Shown here piece after piece: positions 1 through 5,548 of a stretch of 5,731 nucleotides of DNA. The position numbers and the translations under genes are program-made. The stretch's first letter is position 1; every line of letters begins with the position of its first letter. The notes under the pieces were generated by a model that saw only the letters and a program-made list of their open reading frames with translations, made no database searches and was not told where the DNA came from. Source of the stretch: JAGKXC01 sp964554385 (lineage in GTDB: Bacteria > Bacteroidota > Bacteroidia > NS11-12g > UBA955); contig CAZKOM010000113.1 in NCBI GenBank assembly GCA_964554385.1, positions 1-5,731 of the forward strand, given 5' to 3'.

Positions 1-100
1 CTACCACGGGGTACTTTTCGGAAAAAGCAACCGCCAAAGGTAGTCCAACATAGCCCAAACCGATGACGCAGATGTGGGTGTTTTCTAAGTTAAATTTCAT
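1..100 (-). CDS. UDP-sugar 6-dehydrogenase, N-terminal fragment (cut by window edge)
   Basis: Only the first 33 codons are present, beginning at an ATG at 100-98 and running off the window. They show a short lead, a hydrophobic beta strand (ICVIGLGYVG) and the start of the next helix (LPLAVAFSEKYPVV). GLGYVG is the GxGxxG dinucleotide-binding turn of a Rossmann fold, and GLGYVGLPLA is characteristic of UDP-glucose/UDP-N-acetylhexosamine 6-dehydrogenases, in particular the TviB/WbpA/WbpO-type enzymes of polysaccharide loci. These oxidise C6 of a UDP-hexose or UDP-HexNAc to the uronic acid using NAD+. The exact substrate cannot be told from this fragment. The start is 1 bp after the stop of the wHTH gene, so the two are very probably co-transcribed and translationally coupled. 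No clear Shine-Dalgarno is visible. The neighbouring export and glycosyltransferase genes fit a role in precursor supply. Confidence 0.85.
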   Translation of the reverse strand, partial: MKFNLENTHICVIGLGYVGLPLAVAFSEKYPVV

Positions 101-101
101 G

Positions 102-623
102 CTATATCAATTGAACGCGGGGAATGTTTCCCAACGTGGCTTCTGTAAATTCGGATCCAAACACCGCTACACGAATCTTTCGGGATATTAAACGTTCTAC
201 CTTGTCAATCAATCCCATCATGTAGTTTCTATCCACTTCTCCCACCACCACCAAGTCAATAAACAAGGATTCTTTTCCTTCCGCCCAATCGTGGGTAAGA
301 TATACGGATTCCACTTGGCCCAGTTTCTGAAATACCTTTTCAATCAAGGAATCCAAGCCCGCTTGTTTCAACACGAAGTTTCGCAAGGATACAAACATAG
401 GGTGCTTAGCATTAGCTTTATACAACTTCTGATGGCTATCCTCGGCTTCCGTAGGTTCGATGAGCTGCAAATCGCTCAATTTATTAAGTTCATAGCGTAC
501 GGTATTGCTGCTCACACCAAATTCTTTTTCTAAGCCACGCAAATACACCCTACTCTCTGGATTGAGAAACAATCGGGTTAATAATTTGAGTCGGATTTTG
601 CCTTGAACGAGGGTTTCTAACAC
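102..623 (-). CDS. Winged-helix regulator with degenerate nucleotidyltransferase-like domain
   Basis: A 173-residue cytoplasmic protein. Residues 1-60 look like a winged helix: helices around LETLVQGKIRLKLLTRLF, then LRGLEKEFGVSSNTVRYELN, where residues 38-49 are the likely recognition helix, then a wing around LIEPTEAEDSHQKLYKAN. Residues 103-160 resemble a minimal nucleotidyltransferase (MNT) fold: a strand ending at L109, a THDWAEG turn, IDLVVVG, a helix, and RKIRVAVFGSEF. The catalytic signature is broken: the usual Gly-Ser is T110-H111, and of the SDID aspartates only D123 remains, so it is probably not an active transferase. From memory, proteins of this kind, often annotated ArsR-like, recur beside UDP-sugar genes in Bacteroidota polysaccharide clusters. 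The start is GTG at 623-621; an in-frame TGA lies 15 bp upstream (638-636), and MLETL is the N-terminus I expect for the family. A promoter and inverted repeat lie just upstream. DNA binding and autoregulation are inferred, as is any ligand sensing by the C-terminal domain. Confidence 0.8.
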   Translation of the reverse strand: MLETLVQGKIRLKLLTRLFLNPESRVYLRGLEKEFGVSSNTVRYELNKLSDLQLIEPTEAEDSHQKLYKANAKHPMFVSLRNFVLKQAGLDSLIEKVFQKLGQVESVYLTHDWAEGKESLFIDLVVVGEVDRNYMMGLIDKVERLISRKIRVAVFGSEFTEATLGNIPRVQLI

Positions 624-635
624 AGCTTCGCCACT

Positions 636-662
636 TCAGTTACAGGATTGTTTTGTAACTGA
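636..662. promoter_or_regulatory. 8+8 bp inverted repeat, candidate operator or leader hairpin
   Basis: A perfect inverted repeat, TCAGTTAC (636-643) and GTAACTGA (655-662), separated by 11 bp. It ends 12 bp before the GTG start of the wHTH gene and lies downstream of the predicted promoter. A further GTAAC at 674-678 repeats the core and touches the -7 element at 678-685. The two GTAAC cores (655 and 674) start 19 bp apart. The arrangement would suit a dimeric DNA-binding protein, most simply the adjacent wHTH product acting on its own gene. In RNA the same repeat could form an 8 bp stem with an 11 nt loop that affects access to the start codon. It is not followed by a T run on either strand, so it does not look like an intrinsic terminator. 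Confidence 0.55.
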
Positions 663-677
663 TACAATATTGAGTAA

Positions 678-708
678 CAAAATTAAGGATTAATTACAGC
701 CCTGCAAA
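678..708 (-). promoter_or_regulatory. Bacteroidota-type promoter for the regulator and dehydrogenase genes
   Basis: On the minus strand TTTG (708-705) is followed after 19 bp by TAATTTTG (685-678). This matches the Bacteroidota housekeeping consensus TTTG/TAnnTTTG with near-ideal spacing. The -33 box lies inside the last codons of the preceding glycosyltransferase and the -7 box lies in the 70 bp intergenic gap, the only gap longer than 7 bp in the window. Transcription would start roughly at 670-674, giving a leader of about 50 nt before the GTG at 623. This predicts that the regulator and the downstream dehydrogenase can be expressed separately from the glycosyltransferase genes. Confidence 0.55.
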
Positions 709-1707
709 CGGCTTTTCTGAACGTTGGGAATATTTAGTAAACGCCGCAGAATGGGTATTTATCCAGTATTTTTCTTGAAAATAGTGAGATAAATGGGCTC
801 TGTTGCGTATCATTTCCATCCAAAACTGTACCCGAAAACGGGTCCAAACGGAATACCAAATCCGTTTTTTCGGTGAGAACAGACAAAAACTGTATTGTAA
901 AATCCAGAGAAAATCCCAGATTCCGCGCTTAACAAAAGGAAAGGGAACACCGTATACGATGCTGCGTAAGCCTTCTATGCGTAGTTGGGAGGCTGCCATT
1001 GCTTTTACCAAGCCAAATACGTAGTCTTTGGTAAAACGATCCTCGGGGATCGCATGCTGAAAGGTATTATTCGGGTTGCAATAGATTTGGTAACCCATCC
1101 ACTGCAGGGCCAAACATATTTCTGTGTCTTCGCCCGAGCTCAATTGTGCCCCGGTTCTACCGGTGAGCACGCCTTTAAACAGTGCGTAATAATCCAAGAG
1201 AAGATTTCTATGCACTGCAATCCCCCCCCCATACCCCGCCTCCACAAACCCAGTTGTACCTTGCTTACTTCCCACGGCATAAAATTCTTGCACGGATTCA
1301 AACCAGTTTGGAATCGCCAATCCATCAACACGCAATCCTTTTGCACCAATAACTGCCGCAGTAGGAAATTGATGAACATCATGAGCCACGGATTGAATGA
1401 AGTTTGGATTTAACCAGTTATCATCGTCGCAAAACACAACGATATTCCCTTGGGCTTGCTGTACTCCCGCTTTCCGGGCAAAAGACAATCCGGGAGAAGT
1501 CTCTGTAACCATAACCAACGGAAACGGAGATCCCAAATCCTTCCAACAGCCTTGGGCAAAGTCCATTCCTCCATCCTTGGAGTTGTTATCCACCAATACC
1601 AATTCGCAAGAGAAATGTTGGATGTCCAATTTCGACAAATGCCATAAAGTCTTTTCCAAACGGGTTTTGGCATTGTAAAAACAGACGATAATACTAAAAT
1701 CAACCAA
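694..1707 (-). CDS. Family 2 glycosyltransferase (GT-A) with in-frame G9 tract
   Basis: A 337-residue GT-A fold glycosyltransferase. FSIIVCFYNA at residues 4-13 opens the nucleotide-binding domain, VDNNSKDGG (39-47) binds the nucleotide, and DDD at 94-96 is the metal-binding DXD equivalent. A glycine-rich acceptor-side loop (GYGGGIAVHR, 158-167) is followed by SGEDTE (191-196), holding the probable catalytic ED pair, and then FQHAIPEDRF (216-225), a histidine motif I associate with this Bacteroidota subgroup. The hydrophobic, aromatic stretch at about 250-280 may contact the membrane; no clear transmembrane helix is evident. The start is TTG at 1707-1705, overlapping the upstream gene by 8 bp. 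An in-frame TGA lies just upstream, and the first ATG would remove the nucleotide-binding strand, so TTG is the only sensible start. The enzyme should add one sugar to the lipid-linked glycan; donor and linkage are not predictable. The G9 tract makes the gene a candidate for phase variation. Confidence 0.92.
   Translation of the reverse strand: MVDFSIIVCFYNAKTRLEKTLWHLSKLDIQHFSCELVLVDNNSKDGGMDFAQGCWKDLGSPFPLVMVTETSPGLSFARKAGVQQAQGNIVVFCDDDNWLNPNFIQSVAHDVHQFPTAAVIGAKGLRVDGLAIPNWFESVQEFYAVGSKQGTTGFVEAGYGGGIAVHRNLLLDYYALFKGVLTGRTGAQLSSGEDTEICLALQWMGYQIYCNPNNTFQHAIPEDRFTKDYVFGLVKAMAASQLRIEGLRSIVYGVPFPFVKRGIWDFLWILQYSFCLFSPKKRIWYSVWTRFRVQFWMEMIRNRAHLSHYFQEKYWINTHSAAFTKYSQRSEKPFAGL
1222..1230 (-). 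repeat. Homopolymeric G9 tract within a glycosyltransferase gene
   Basis: Nine consecutive C on the plus strand, read as GGG GGG GGG (Gly160-162) in the gene at 1707-694. Gain of one G gives GAT TGC AGT GCA TAG, stopping after residue 166. Loss of one G shifts into a frame that stops at 1140 after about 188 residues. Both products lack the SGED motif at 191-194, so either change should inactivate the enzyme. Three successive GGG codons are not needed to encode Gly-Gly-Gly. Tracts of this length in surface-glycan genes are typical of slipped-strand phase-variable loci in other bacteria. Confidence 0.6.
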
Positions 1708-2644
1708 GCGGAATCAATCGTTTTAATTTCCAAAAAACCATTTTTCCAGCCAATAGGAATTGCTGATACACAGAAATACGATGACCCAAATCATCGGTAC
1801 CAAACATCAATTTTCGCAATTCTTGTTTCACTGTTCGTTGAACTTCTTTATTCTGTATAAGCGCATCTACTCTCAACCATTCTTTGTAAAATAAATACCT
1901 ACTTTGTAGGGTATCCACCAATTGTTGTTTTTGTAAAATTTGTACCAAACGATATAACTCTTGATGAAATTGTCCTTGGGCATAAATTTTACCGCTCACA
2001 TCGGCATTGTGCTTGCGGAAATAGTTTAATACTTTCGCGGAAATACCCACTTGACCTTGTTGAGCCAGTTGAATCCAAAACAGCCAATCCCCACAAAACT
2101 TAAAGGTTTGAATTAAGACAAAATCTACTTGTTGGGCGGCAGATCGTTGAAAAATCGCCATACTGGCATTGAAAATGGTATTACCAAACAACATTCGCTC
2201 CCGAATAAAAGTCTTGCCCTCAACAATTTCCTGCATCTGTCCTGAATGACCCGTGGTCACTACTTCATTATCTCGGAATATTATGGAATTACAAAAGGCT
2301 ACGGATACATTTTCTTGAGAATCCACCAAGGATACCAATTCCTCCAACAAATCGGGGCTGCAGTAATCGTCGCTCTCCGCAATCCAAACATAATCGCCTG
2401 TTGCAAGCGCCAAACCCCGCTGCCATTGAACAAAGGTATTTCCCGAATTCTGCTGATTAATAACTACATGACTAACTTTCTCATGATCCCGATACGAATT
2501 CAATATAGCTGCACTTCCATCGGTAGATGCATCATCCAACAAAATCACCTCAAAATCCCGGTAAGTTTGATTCAATACCGTATCAATACGCTGTTGTAAA
2601 AAATCAGCATGGTTATAATTGGGTATGATTACTGAAATTTTCAA
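1700..2644 (-). CDS. Family 2 glycosyltransferase (GT-A)
   Basis: A 314-residue GT2 enzyme. KISVIIPNYNHADFL (residues 2-16) is the first Rossmann-like strand and loop, LLDDASTDGS (35-44) contacts the nucleotide, GDYVWIAESDD (83-93) carries the DXD-type metal site, and CGDWLFW (184-190) contains the probable catalytic aspartate in the place of the usual ED. YFRKHNADVSGK (208-219) matches the R-x-H-x-x-x-x-S motif common at the end of this catalytic domain. The remainder is a helical, basic tail (about 225-314). The start is TTG at 2644-2642, since the next residues fit the canonical GT2 N-terminus exactly and no ATG is available. An AAAGG-like element (2659-2655) lies about 10 nt upstream, and the preceding gene ends 7 bp away. 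Its own stop overlaps the next gene by 8 bp. It is predicted to be a cytoplasmic, membrane-associated step in repeat-unit assembly; the sugar is unknown. Confidence 0.92.
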   Translation of the reverse strand: MKISVIIPNYNHADFLQQRIDTVLNQTYRDFEVILLDDASTDGSAAILNSYRDHEKVSHVVINQQNSGNTFVQWQRGLALATGDYVWIAESDDYCSPDLLEELVSLVDSQENVSVAFCNSIIFRDNEVVTTGHSGQMQEIVEGKTFIRERMLFGNTIFNASMAIFQRSAAQQVDFVLIQTFKFCGDWLFWIQLAQQGQVGISAKVLNYFRKHNADVSGKIYAQGQFHQELYRLVQILQKQQLVDTLQSRYLFYKEWLRVDALIQNKEVQRTVKQELRKLMFGTDDLGHRISVYQQFLLAGKMVFWKLKRLIPLG

Positions 2645-2651
2645 AAAACAA

Positions 2652-3521
2652 CTACCTTTCCAAATGGTGTACTAATTTATAATTAAACCAACCTAATACC
2701 CGATTGACCGCTCTGAATAACAGTGTATCTCCTTGACTCTTTTTTTCTATTAATCGAATCTTCTTCTTTACCAGATTCTTACATACTTTTTCTTGTTTAC
2801 TACCAAAATAATTTTTCAATTGTTGTGCCGCTTGCAAAAATCCCGAATTCATTGCGGCAATATCTAAGCTCATGTTATTTCCATGATTACGATAAATGGC
2901 TAAAGGGATTCTCGTTGTACCTATGGATTTTGCATGGTAAAATAATTTCACCCAGAACACCCAATCCTCATGGTTGGGTAATGTTTCGTCAAATTTCAAA
3001 AAATTATCTGTGATCAATTTTTTATTGAATAGAACACAATGGCATGGAATAGACAACTTGTTTTCCCAGTAAATAATGAGCTCATCTAAATACATGTTCG
3101 ACACTGGAAAGGGTGATAAATATTGACTCTTATATCTCGAATTTATTGCATCATATAATATAAAATCAGCAACATCAATATCAACTTTATCTTGAACAAT
3201 TTTTTTGATTTGGATATCAAATTTTTCTAAATCAATTACATCATCGCTATCTAACAATTGGATAAAGTCTCCCTTACAATATTCTAAACCTACATTTCTT
3301 GCTGAACTAAGTCCACCATTTTTCTTTGAAATCAAACGAAACCGAGAATCTTTATTTACCCATGTATTAGCCACGGCTACCGTATTATCAGTAGAACCAT
3401 CGTCCACCACAATACATTCCCAATTTGAATACGTTTGATTGTAGATAGATGACAGGCAATCATCTAAGAAAACTCCTTGATTATAACAAGGTACAATTAC
3501 ACTAATTAACAAATTAGACAA
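2652..3521 (-). CDS. Family 2 glycosyltransferase (GT-A)
   Basis: A 289-residue GT2 enzyme. ISVIVPCYNQGVFL (residues 6-19), VVDDGSTDNT (38-47), NGGLSSARNVGL (68-79), LLDSDD (89-94, the DXD-type metal site) and HEDWVFW (184-190, with the ED catalytic pair) follow in the normal order, then YRNHGNNMS (210-218). A short basic tail ends the protein. All family landmarks are intact, so it should be active; sugar and linkage are not predictable. The likely start is TTG at 3521-3519, overlapping the stop of the GT32-like gene by 8 bp. A second TTG at 3512-3510 would give a protein three residues shorter and cannot be excluded. The gene is clearly A+T-richer than those on either side (for example 14 G/C in 60 bases at 3121-3180 against 29 in 60 at 1081-1140), as is common for the strain-specific core of glycan loci. 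Confidence 0.92.
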   Translation of the reverse strand: MSNLLISVIVPCYNQGVFLDDCLSSIYNQTYSNWECIVVDDGSTDNTVAVANTWVNKDSRFRLISKKNGGLSSARNVGLEYCKGDFIQLLDSDDVIDLEKFDIQIKKIVQDKVDIDVADFILYDAINSRYKSQYLSPFPVSNMYLDELIIYWENKLSIPCHCVLFNKKLITDNFLKFDETLPNHEDWVFWVKLFYHAKSIGTTRIPLAIYRNHGNNMSLDIAAMNSGFLQAAQQLKNYFGSKQEKVCKNLVKKKIRLIEKKSQGDTLLFRAVNRVLGWFNYKLVHHLER

Positions 3522-4275
3522 ATTTAAATCGGTTTCTAATTTTATTCTGTATAAACTTTGTCAACAACTTAAATAGATTGACTCCTGAAATATTGCCCGA
3601 TTCTATGTTTTGCTTAAAGGCAATCATAATTGAAAGCTTGCTTTGCAAATCATCTTGAACCCATGATGCTTGCCAATGATGTATTCCGTAAGTGTTTTGC
3701 TTAATATCAGTAAACATTAAAACATCACCATATTCGTAAGGCGAAAAATACTCAGGAGAAAAAATGGTAACGTTGTTTAATTTTCGCGTTGAAAAAGTCA
3801 ATTCCCCATATGATTGTAATACTTCTGTGGCTAATACTGGACTTGACAAATTTGCGGCTTCGTCCCCTGGAAAAGTAGAAATCAGCTTATTAAAACAATC
3901 TACAATATAAGAATGATTCTTTTCGGATCCCATAATTGCATTATTTACAAATAAATTTATGCGGGATTCAAATCCAATAAAACAAGCTATATCCTCTAAA
4001 AAATCAAATTTTTGGATAACCTCGAAATCAGTATCAAAATATATCCCTCCTTCTTCTTTTAAAGCATGTAAGCGCATATAATTGGAAATATTTGCCCATT
4101 TTTTTTGAGCAAATGCATTTTCTAAATAAGGTACACCTGTCGGAATGTTACTCTCATTCCAACACTTTATTTTAAAATCGGGGAAGAATTTCTTCCAACT
4201 CTCTAAACAGCGTCGTTCCAACCCCCCCATCTCATTACTTCCAACCCAAACATAATGTATGATTTTCGGTATCAT
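3514..4275 (-). CDS. DXD sugar transferase, GT32-like (Gly_transf_sug)
   Basis: A 253-residue protein. The N-terminus IPKIIHYVWVG (residues 2-12), CLESWKKFFPDF (23-34), KKWANISNYMRLHAL (58-72) and GGIYFDTDFEV (76-86) are the ordered landmarks of the DXD-containing sugar transferase family (Pfam Gly_transf_sug, CAZy GT32-like), with D81 and D83 as the metal/nucleotide-sugar ligands. Near the C-terminus, GIHHWQASW (197-205) matches the histidine/tryptophan motif often seen in bacterial capsule members. The position usually written S-D-Y in the helix before the DXD is S-N-Y here (N65). The family transfers a hexose or HexNAc to a glycan or lipid-linked acceptor; the donor is unknown. The start ATG overlaps the wzt stop in an ATGA junction, so translation is likely coupled to wzt. 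A G7 run lies at codons 16-18 and an A8 run at codons 57-59. The gene is A+T-rich. Confidence 0.87.
   Translation of the reverse strand: MIPKIIHYVWVGSNEMGGLERRCLESWKKFFPDFKIKCWNESNIPTGVPYLENAFAQKKWANISNYMRLHALKEEGGIYFDTDFEVIQKFDFLEDIACFIGFESRINLFVNNAIMGSEKNHSYIVDCFNKLISTFPGDEAANLSSPVLATEVLQSYGELTFSTRKLNNVTIFSPEYFSPYEYGDVLMFTDIKQNTYGIHHWQASWVQDDLQSKLSIMIAFKQNIESGNISGVNLFKLLTKFIQNKIRNRFKFV
4222..4228 (-). repeat. Homopolymeric G7 tract near the 5' end of the GT32-like gene
   Basis: Seven consecutive C on the plus strand, forming ATG GGG GGG (Met16-Gly17-Gly18) of the gene at 4275-3514. Loss of one G leads to TAG after 23 residues; gain of one G leads to TAA after 34 residues. Either event removes the DXD motif at 81-83. 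Seven Gs is short for a strongly phase-variable tract, so this is a weaker candidate than the G9 tract at 1222-1230. Confidence 0.35.
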
Positions 4276-5546
4276 GATAATCTCTTCCCAGAACTAATAA
4301 CAGACGAGCCATTTAAAATTCCTAAGTTCTCCCGTTTGTAGGTATCATTCCAAACCTCCAACACTTCAAAAGTACAATAATCACTACACCACAAATAATG
4401 ATCTTCAACAGTTCTGGCGCCGAAACCTACTGTGTAAACACCCGGCCTCAACACTTCGGGTTTAATTTCGAATTGTAACAAATTATTTGTTTTTACTGAG
4501 GTATAAATTATTGTATCATCTATGGTGACCAAACGAATACCATTGATAAAAATTACCAACGAAAAAATCACAGAATAAGCCAACGTCTTTGCCTCAACTT
4601 CTACTTCAAAAACTAAAGATTGGGAAGGTTCTATTGCTACCCAATTAGATAGGGGTGACAACTGATTGATGGTTAACTTTTTTAAAATAAATTCGTCTTT
4701 TAAAATACCATCAAAAAATATTTTTCGGTTACCACCTGTTATATCGAACTGGTTCTGCCTGGAATAAAAATTCACTGATTCTGCTGTTTTACCCTGAAAT
4801 AGTAAAGTACCATTTCCTAAAACTAAGGCTTTGCTACATAAATCAGTTACAGAACCCAAATTATGACTAACAAATAAAACCGTCTTTCCTTCCCCTTTGC
4901 TTACTTCGCCCATTTTACCCAGACATTTTTTCTGAAATTCGTCATCGCCCACAGCTAACACCTCATCCACAATCAAAATTTCACTTTCCAAATGGGCTGC
5001 AACCGCAAAAGCCAACCGCACGTACATGCCTGAAGAGTAACGCTTAACCGGTGTGTCTATATACCGTTCCACTCCACTAAAGGCCACTATTTCATCAAAC
5101 TTGGCGGCAATCTCTTGTTTGCGCATTCCCAAGATAGCTCCGTTCAAATAAATATTCTCTAGGCCCGTCAACTCAGGATGAAACCCGGTACCCACCTCCA
5201 ACAACGACGCAATCCTACCTTTAATCTTTATTCTTCCCTCGGTAGGCGCTGTTACTCTACTTAATAATTTTAATAAAGTGCTTTTTCCAGCTCCATTCCT
5301 ACCAATTACACCCAACACCTCTCCTTGCTCTACCTCAAAATTCAAATCACGTAAACTCCAAACGATGTCACTATCTCCTTTGATGGTTCGATCGTTGGTT
5401 TGACCAATCTGCAAAAATGGATCTTCCTTGCGAAGAACTTTTGTTGTCCACCACCGCTCAATATCTCGGGAAATCGTTCCCGTACCTATCTGACCCAGCT
5501 GATAGGCCTTAGATAAATGTTCAACTTTAATCGCTAATCTACTCAT
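4272..5546 (-). CDS. wzt: Polysaccharide ABC exporter ATPase with C-terminal carbohydrate-binding domain (Wzt)
   Basis: A 424-residue ATPase that energises glycan export through the inner membrane with the Wzm-type permease encoded just upstream. The nucleotide-binding domain covers about residues 1-262: Walker A GRNGAGKST (82-90), a Q-loop region replaced by the Wzt-type LLEVGTGFHPELTG (115-128), the ABC signature YSSGMYVRL (170-178), Walker B ILIVDEVLAVGD (190-201) with catalytic E195, and the switch histidine H228. A roughly 45-residue insertion (about 18-65) before the Walker A strand is familiar from Bacteroidota homologues. Residues about 270-424 form a beta-rich domain ending in LRPGVYTVGFGARTV and CTFEVLEVW, as in Wzt proteins such as those of E. 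coli O8/O9a, where this domain binds the finished polymer. Simple TagH/KpsT-type ATPases lack it. The ATG start lies 2 bp after the permease stop. G+C content drops in the C-terminal part, matching a domain that must suit a strain-specific glycan. Confidence 0.95.
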   Translation of the reverse strand: MSRLAIKVEHLSKAYQLGQIGTGTISRDIERWWTTKVLRKEDPFLQIGQTNDRTIKGDSDIVWSLRDLNFEVEQGEVLGVIGRNGAGKSTLLKLLSRVTAPTEGRIKIKGRIASLLEVGTGFHPELTGLENIYLNGAILGMRKQEIAAKFDEIVAFSGVERYIDTPVKRYSSGMYVRLAFAVAAHLESEILIVDEVLAVGDDEFQKKCLGKMGEVSKGEGKTVLFVSHNLGSVTDLCSKALVLGNGTLLFQGKTAESVNFYSRQNQFDITGGNRKIFFDGILKDEFILKKLTINQLSPLSNWVAIEPSQSLVFEVEVEAKTLAYSVIFSLVIFINGIRLVTIDDTIIYTSVKTNNLLQFEIKPEVLRPGVYTVGFGARTVEDHYLWCSDYCTFEVLEVWNDTYKRENLGILNGSSVISSGKRLS

Positions 5547-5548
5547 CC

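Noticed and set aside
120..132. GGGAA-TGT-TTCCC inverted repeat just before the dehydrogenase start
   Set aside because: Only 5 bp arms, inside the coding sequence for the regulator's conserved-looking C-terminus, with no second copy nearby; easily due to chance.
636..662. Inverted repeat as an intrinsic terminator after the glycosyltransferase genes
   Set aside because: The stem is A+T-rich, no T run follows on either strand, and a promoter match lies upstream of it in the same direction, so an operator or leader hairpin fits better.
1140..1382. Minus-strand 80-codon open frame overlapping the glycosyltransferase gene
   Set aside because: Not a separate gene: it is the frame entered after loss of one G from the G9 tract, useful only for predicting the truncated product.
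985..1413. Plus-strand open frame of 142 codons
   Set aside because: It lies wholly opposite an intact glycosyltransferase whose family motifs are all in the minus-strand frame; the plus-strand product shows no recognisable domain. The other plus-strand open frames are rejected for the same reason.
694..2644. The two adjacent GT2 genes as a split or frameshifted single gene
   Set aside because: Each has its own complete N-terminal strand, DXD-type site and catalytic acidic motif, so they are separate enzymes.
3519..3526. TAAATTTG, a second match to the Bacteroidota -7 element, at the GT32/GT2 junction
   Set aside because: There is no TTG at the expected -33 spacing, and it lies in the coding overlap of an A+T-rich region where such matches are frequent.
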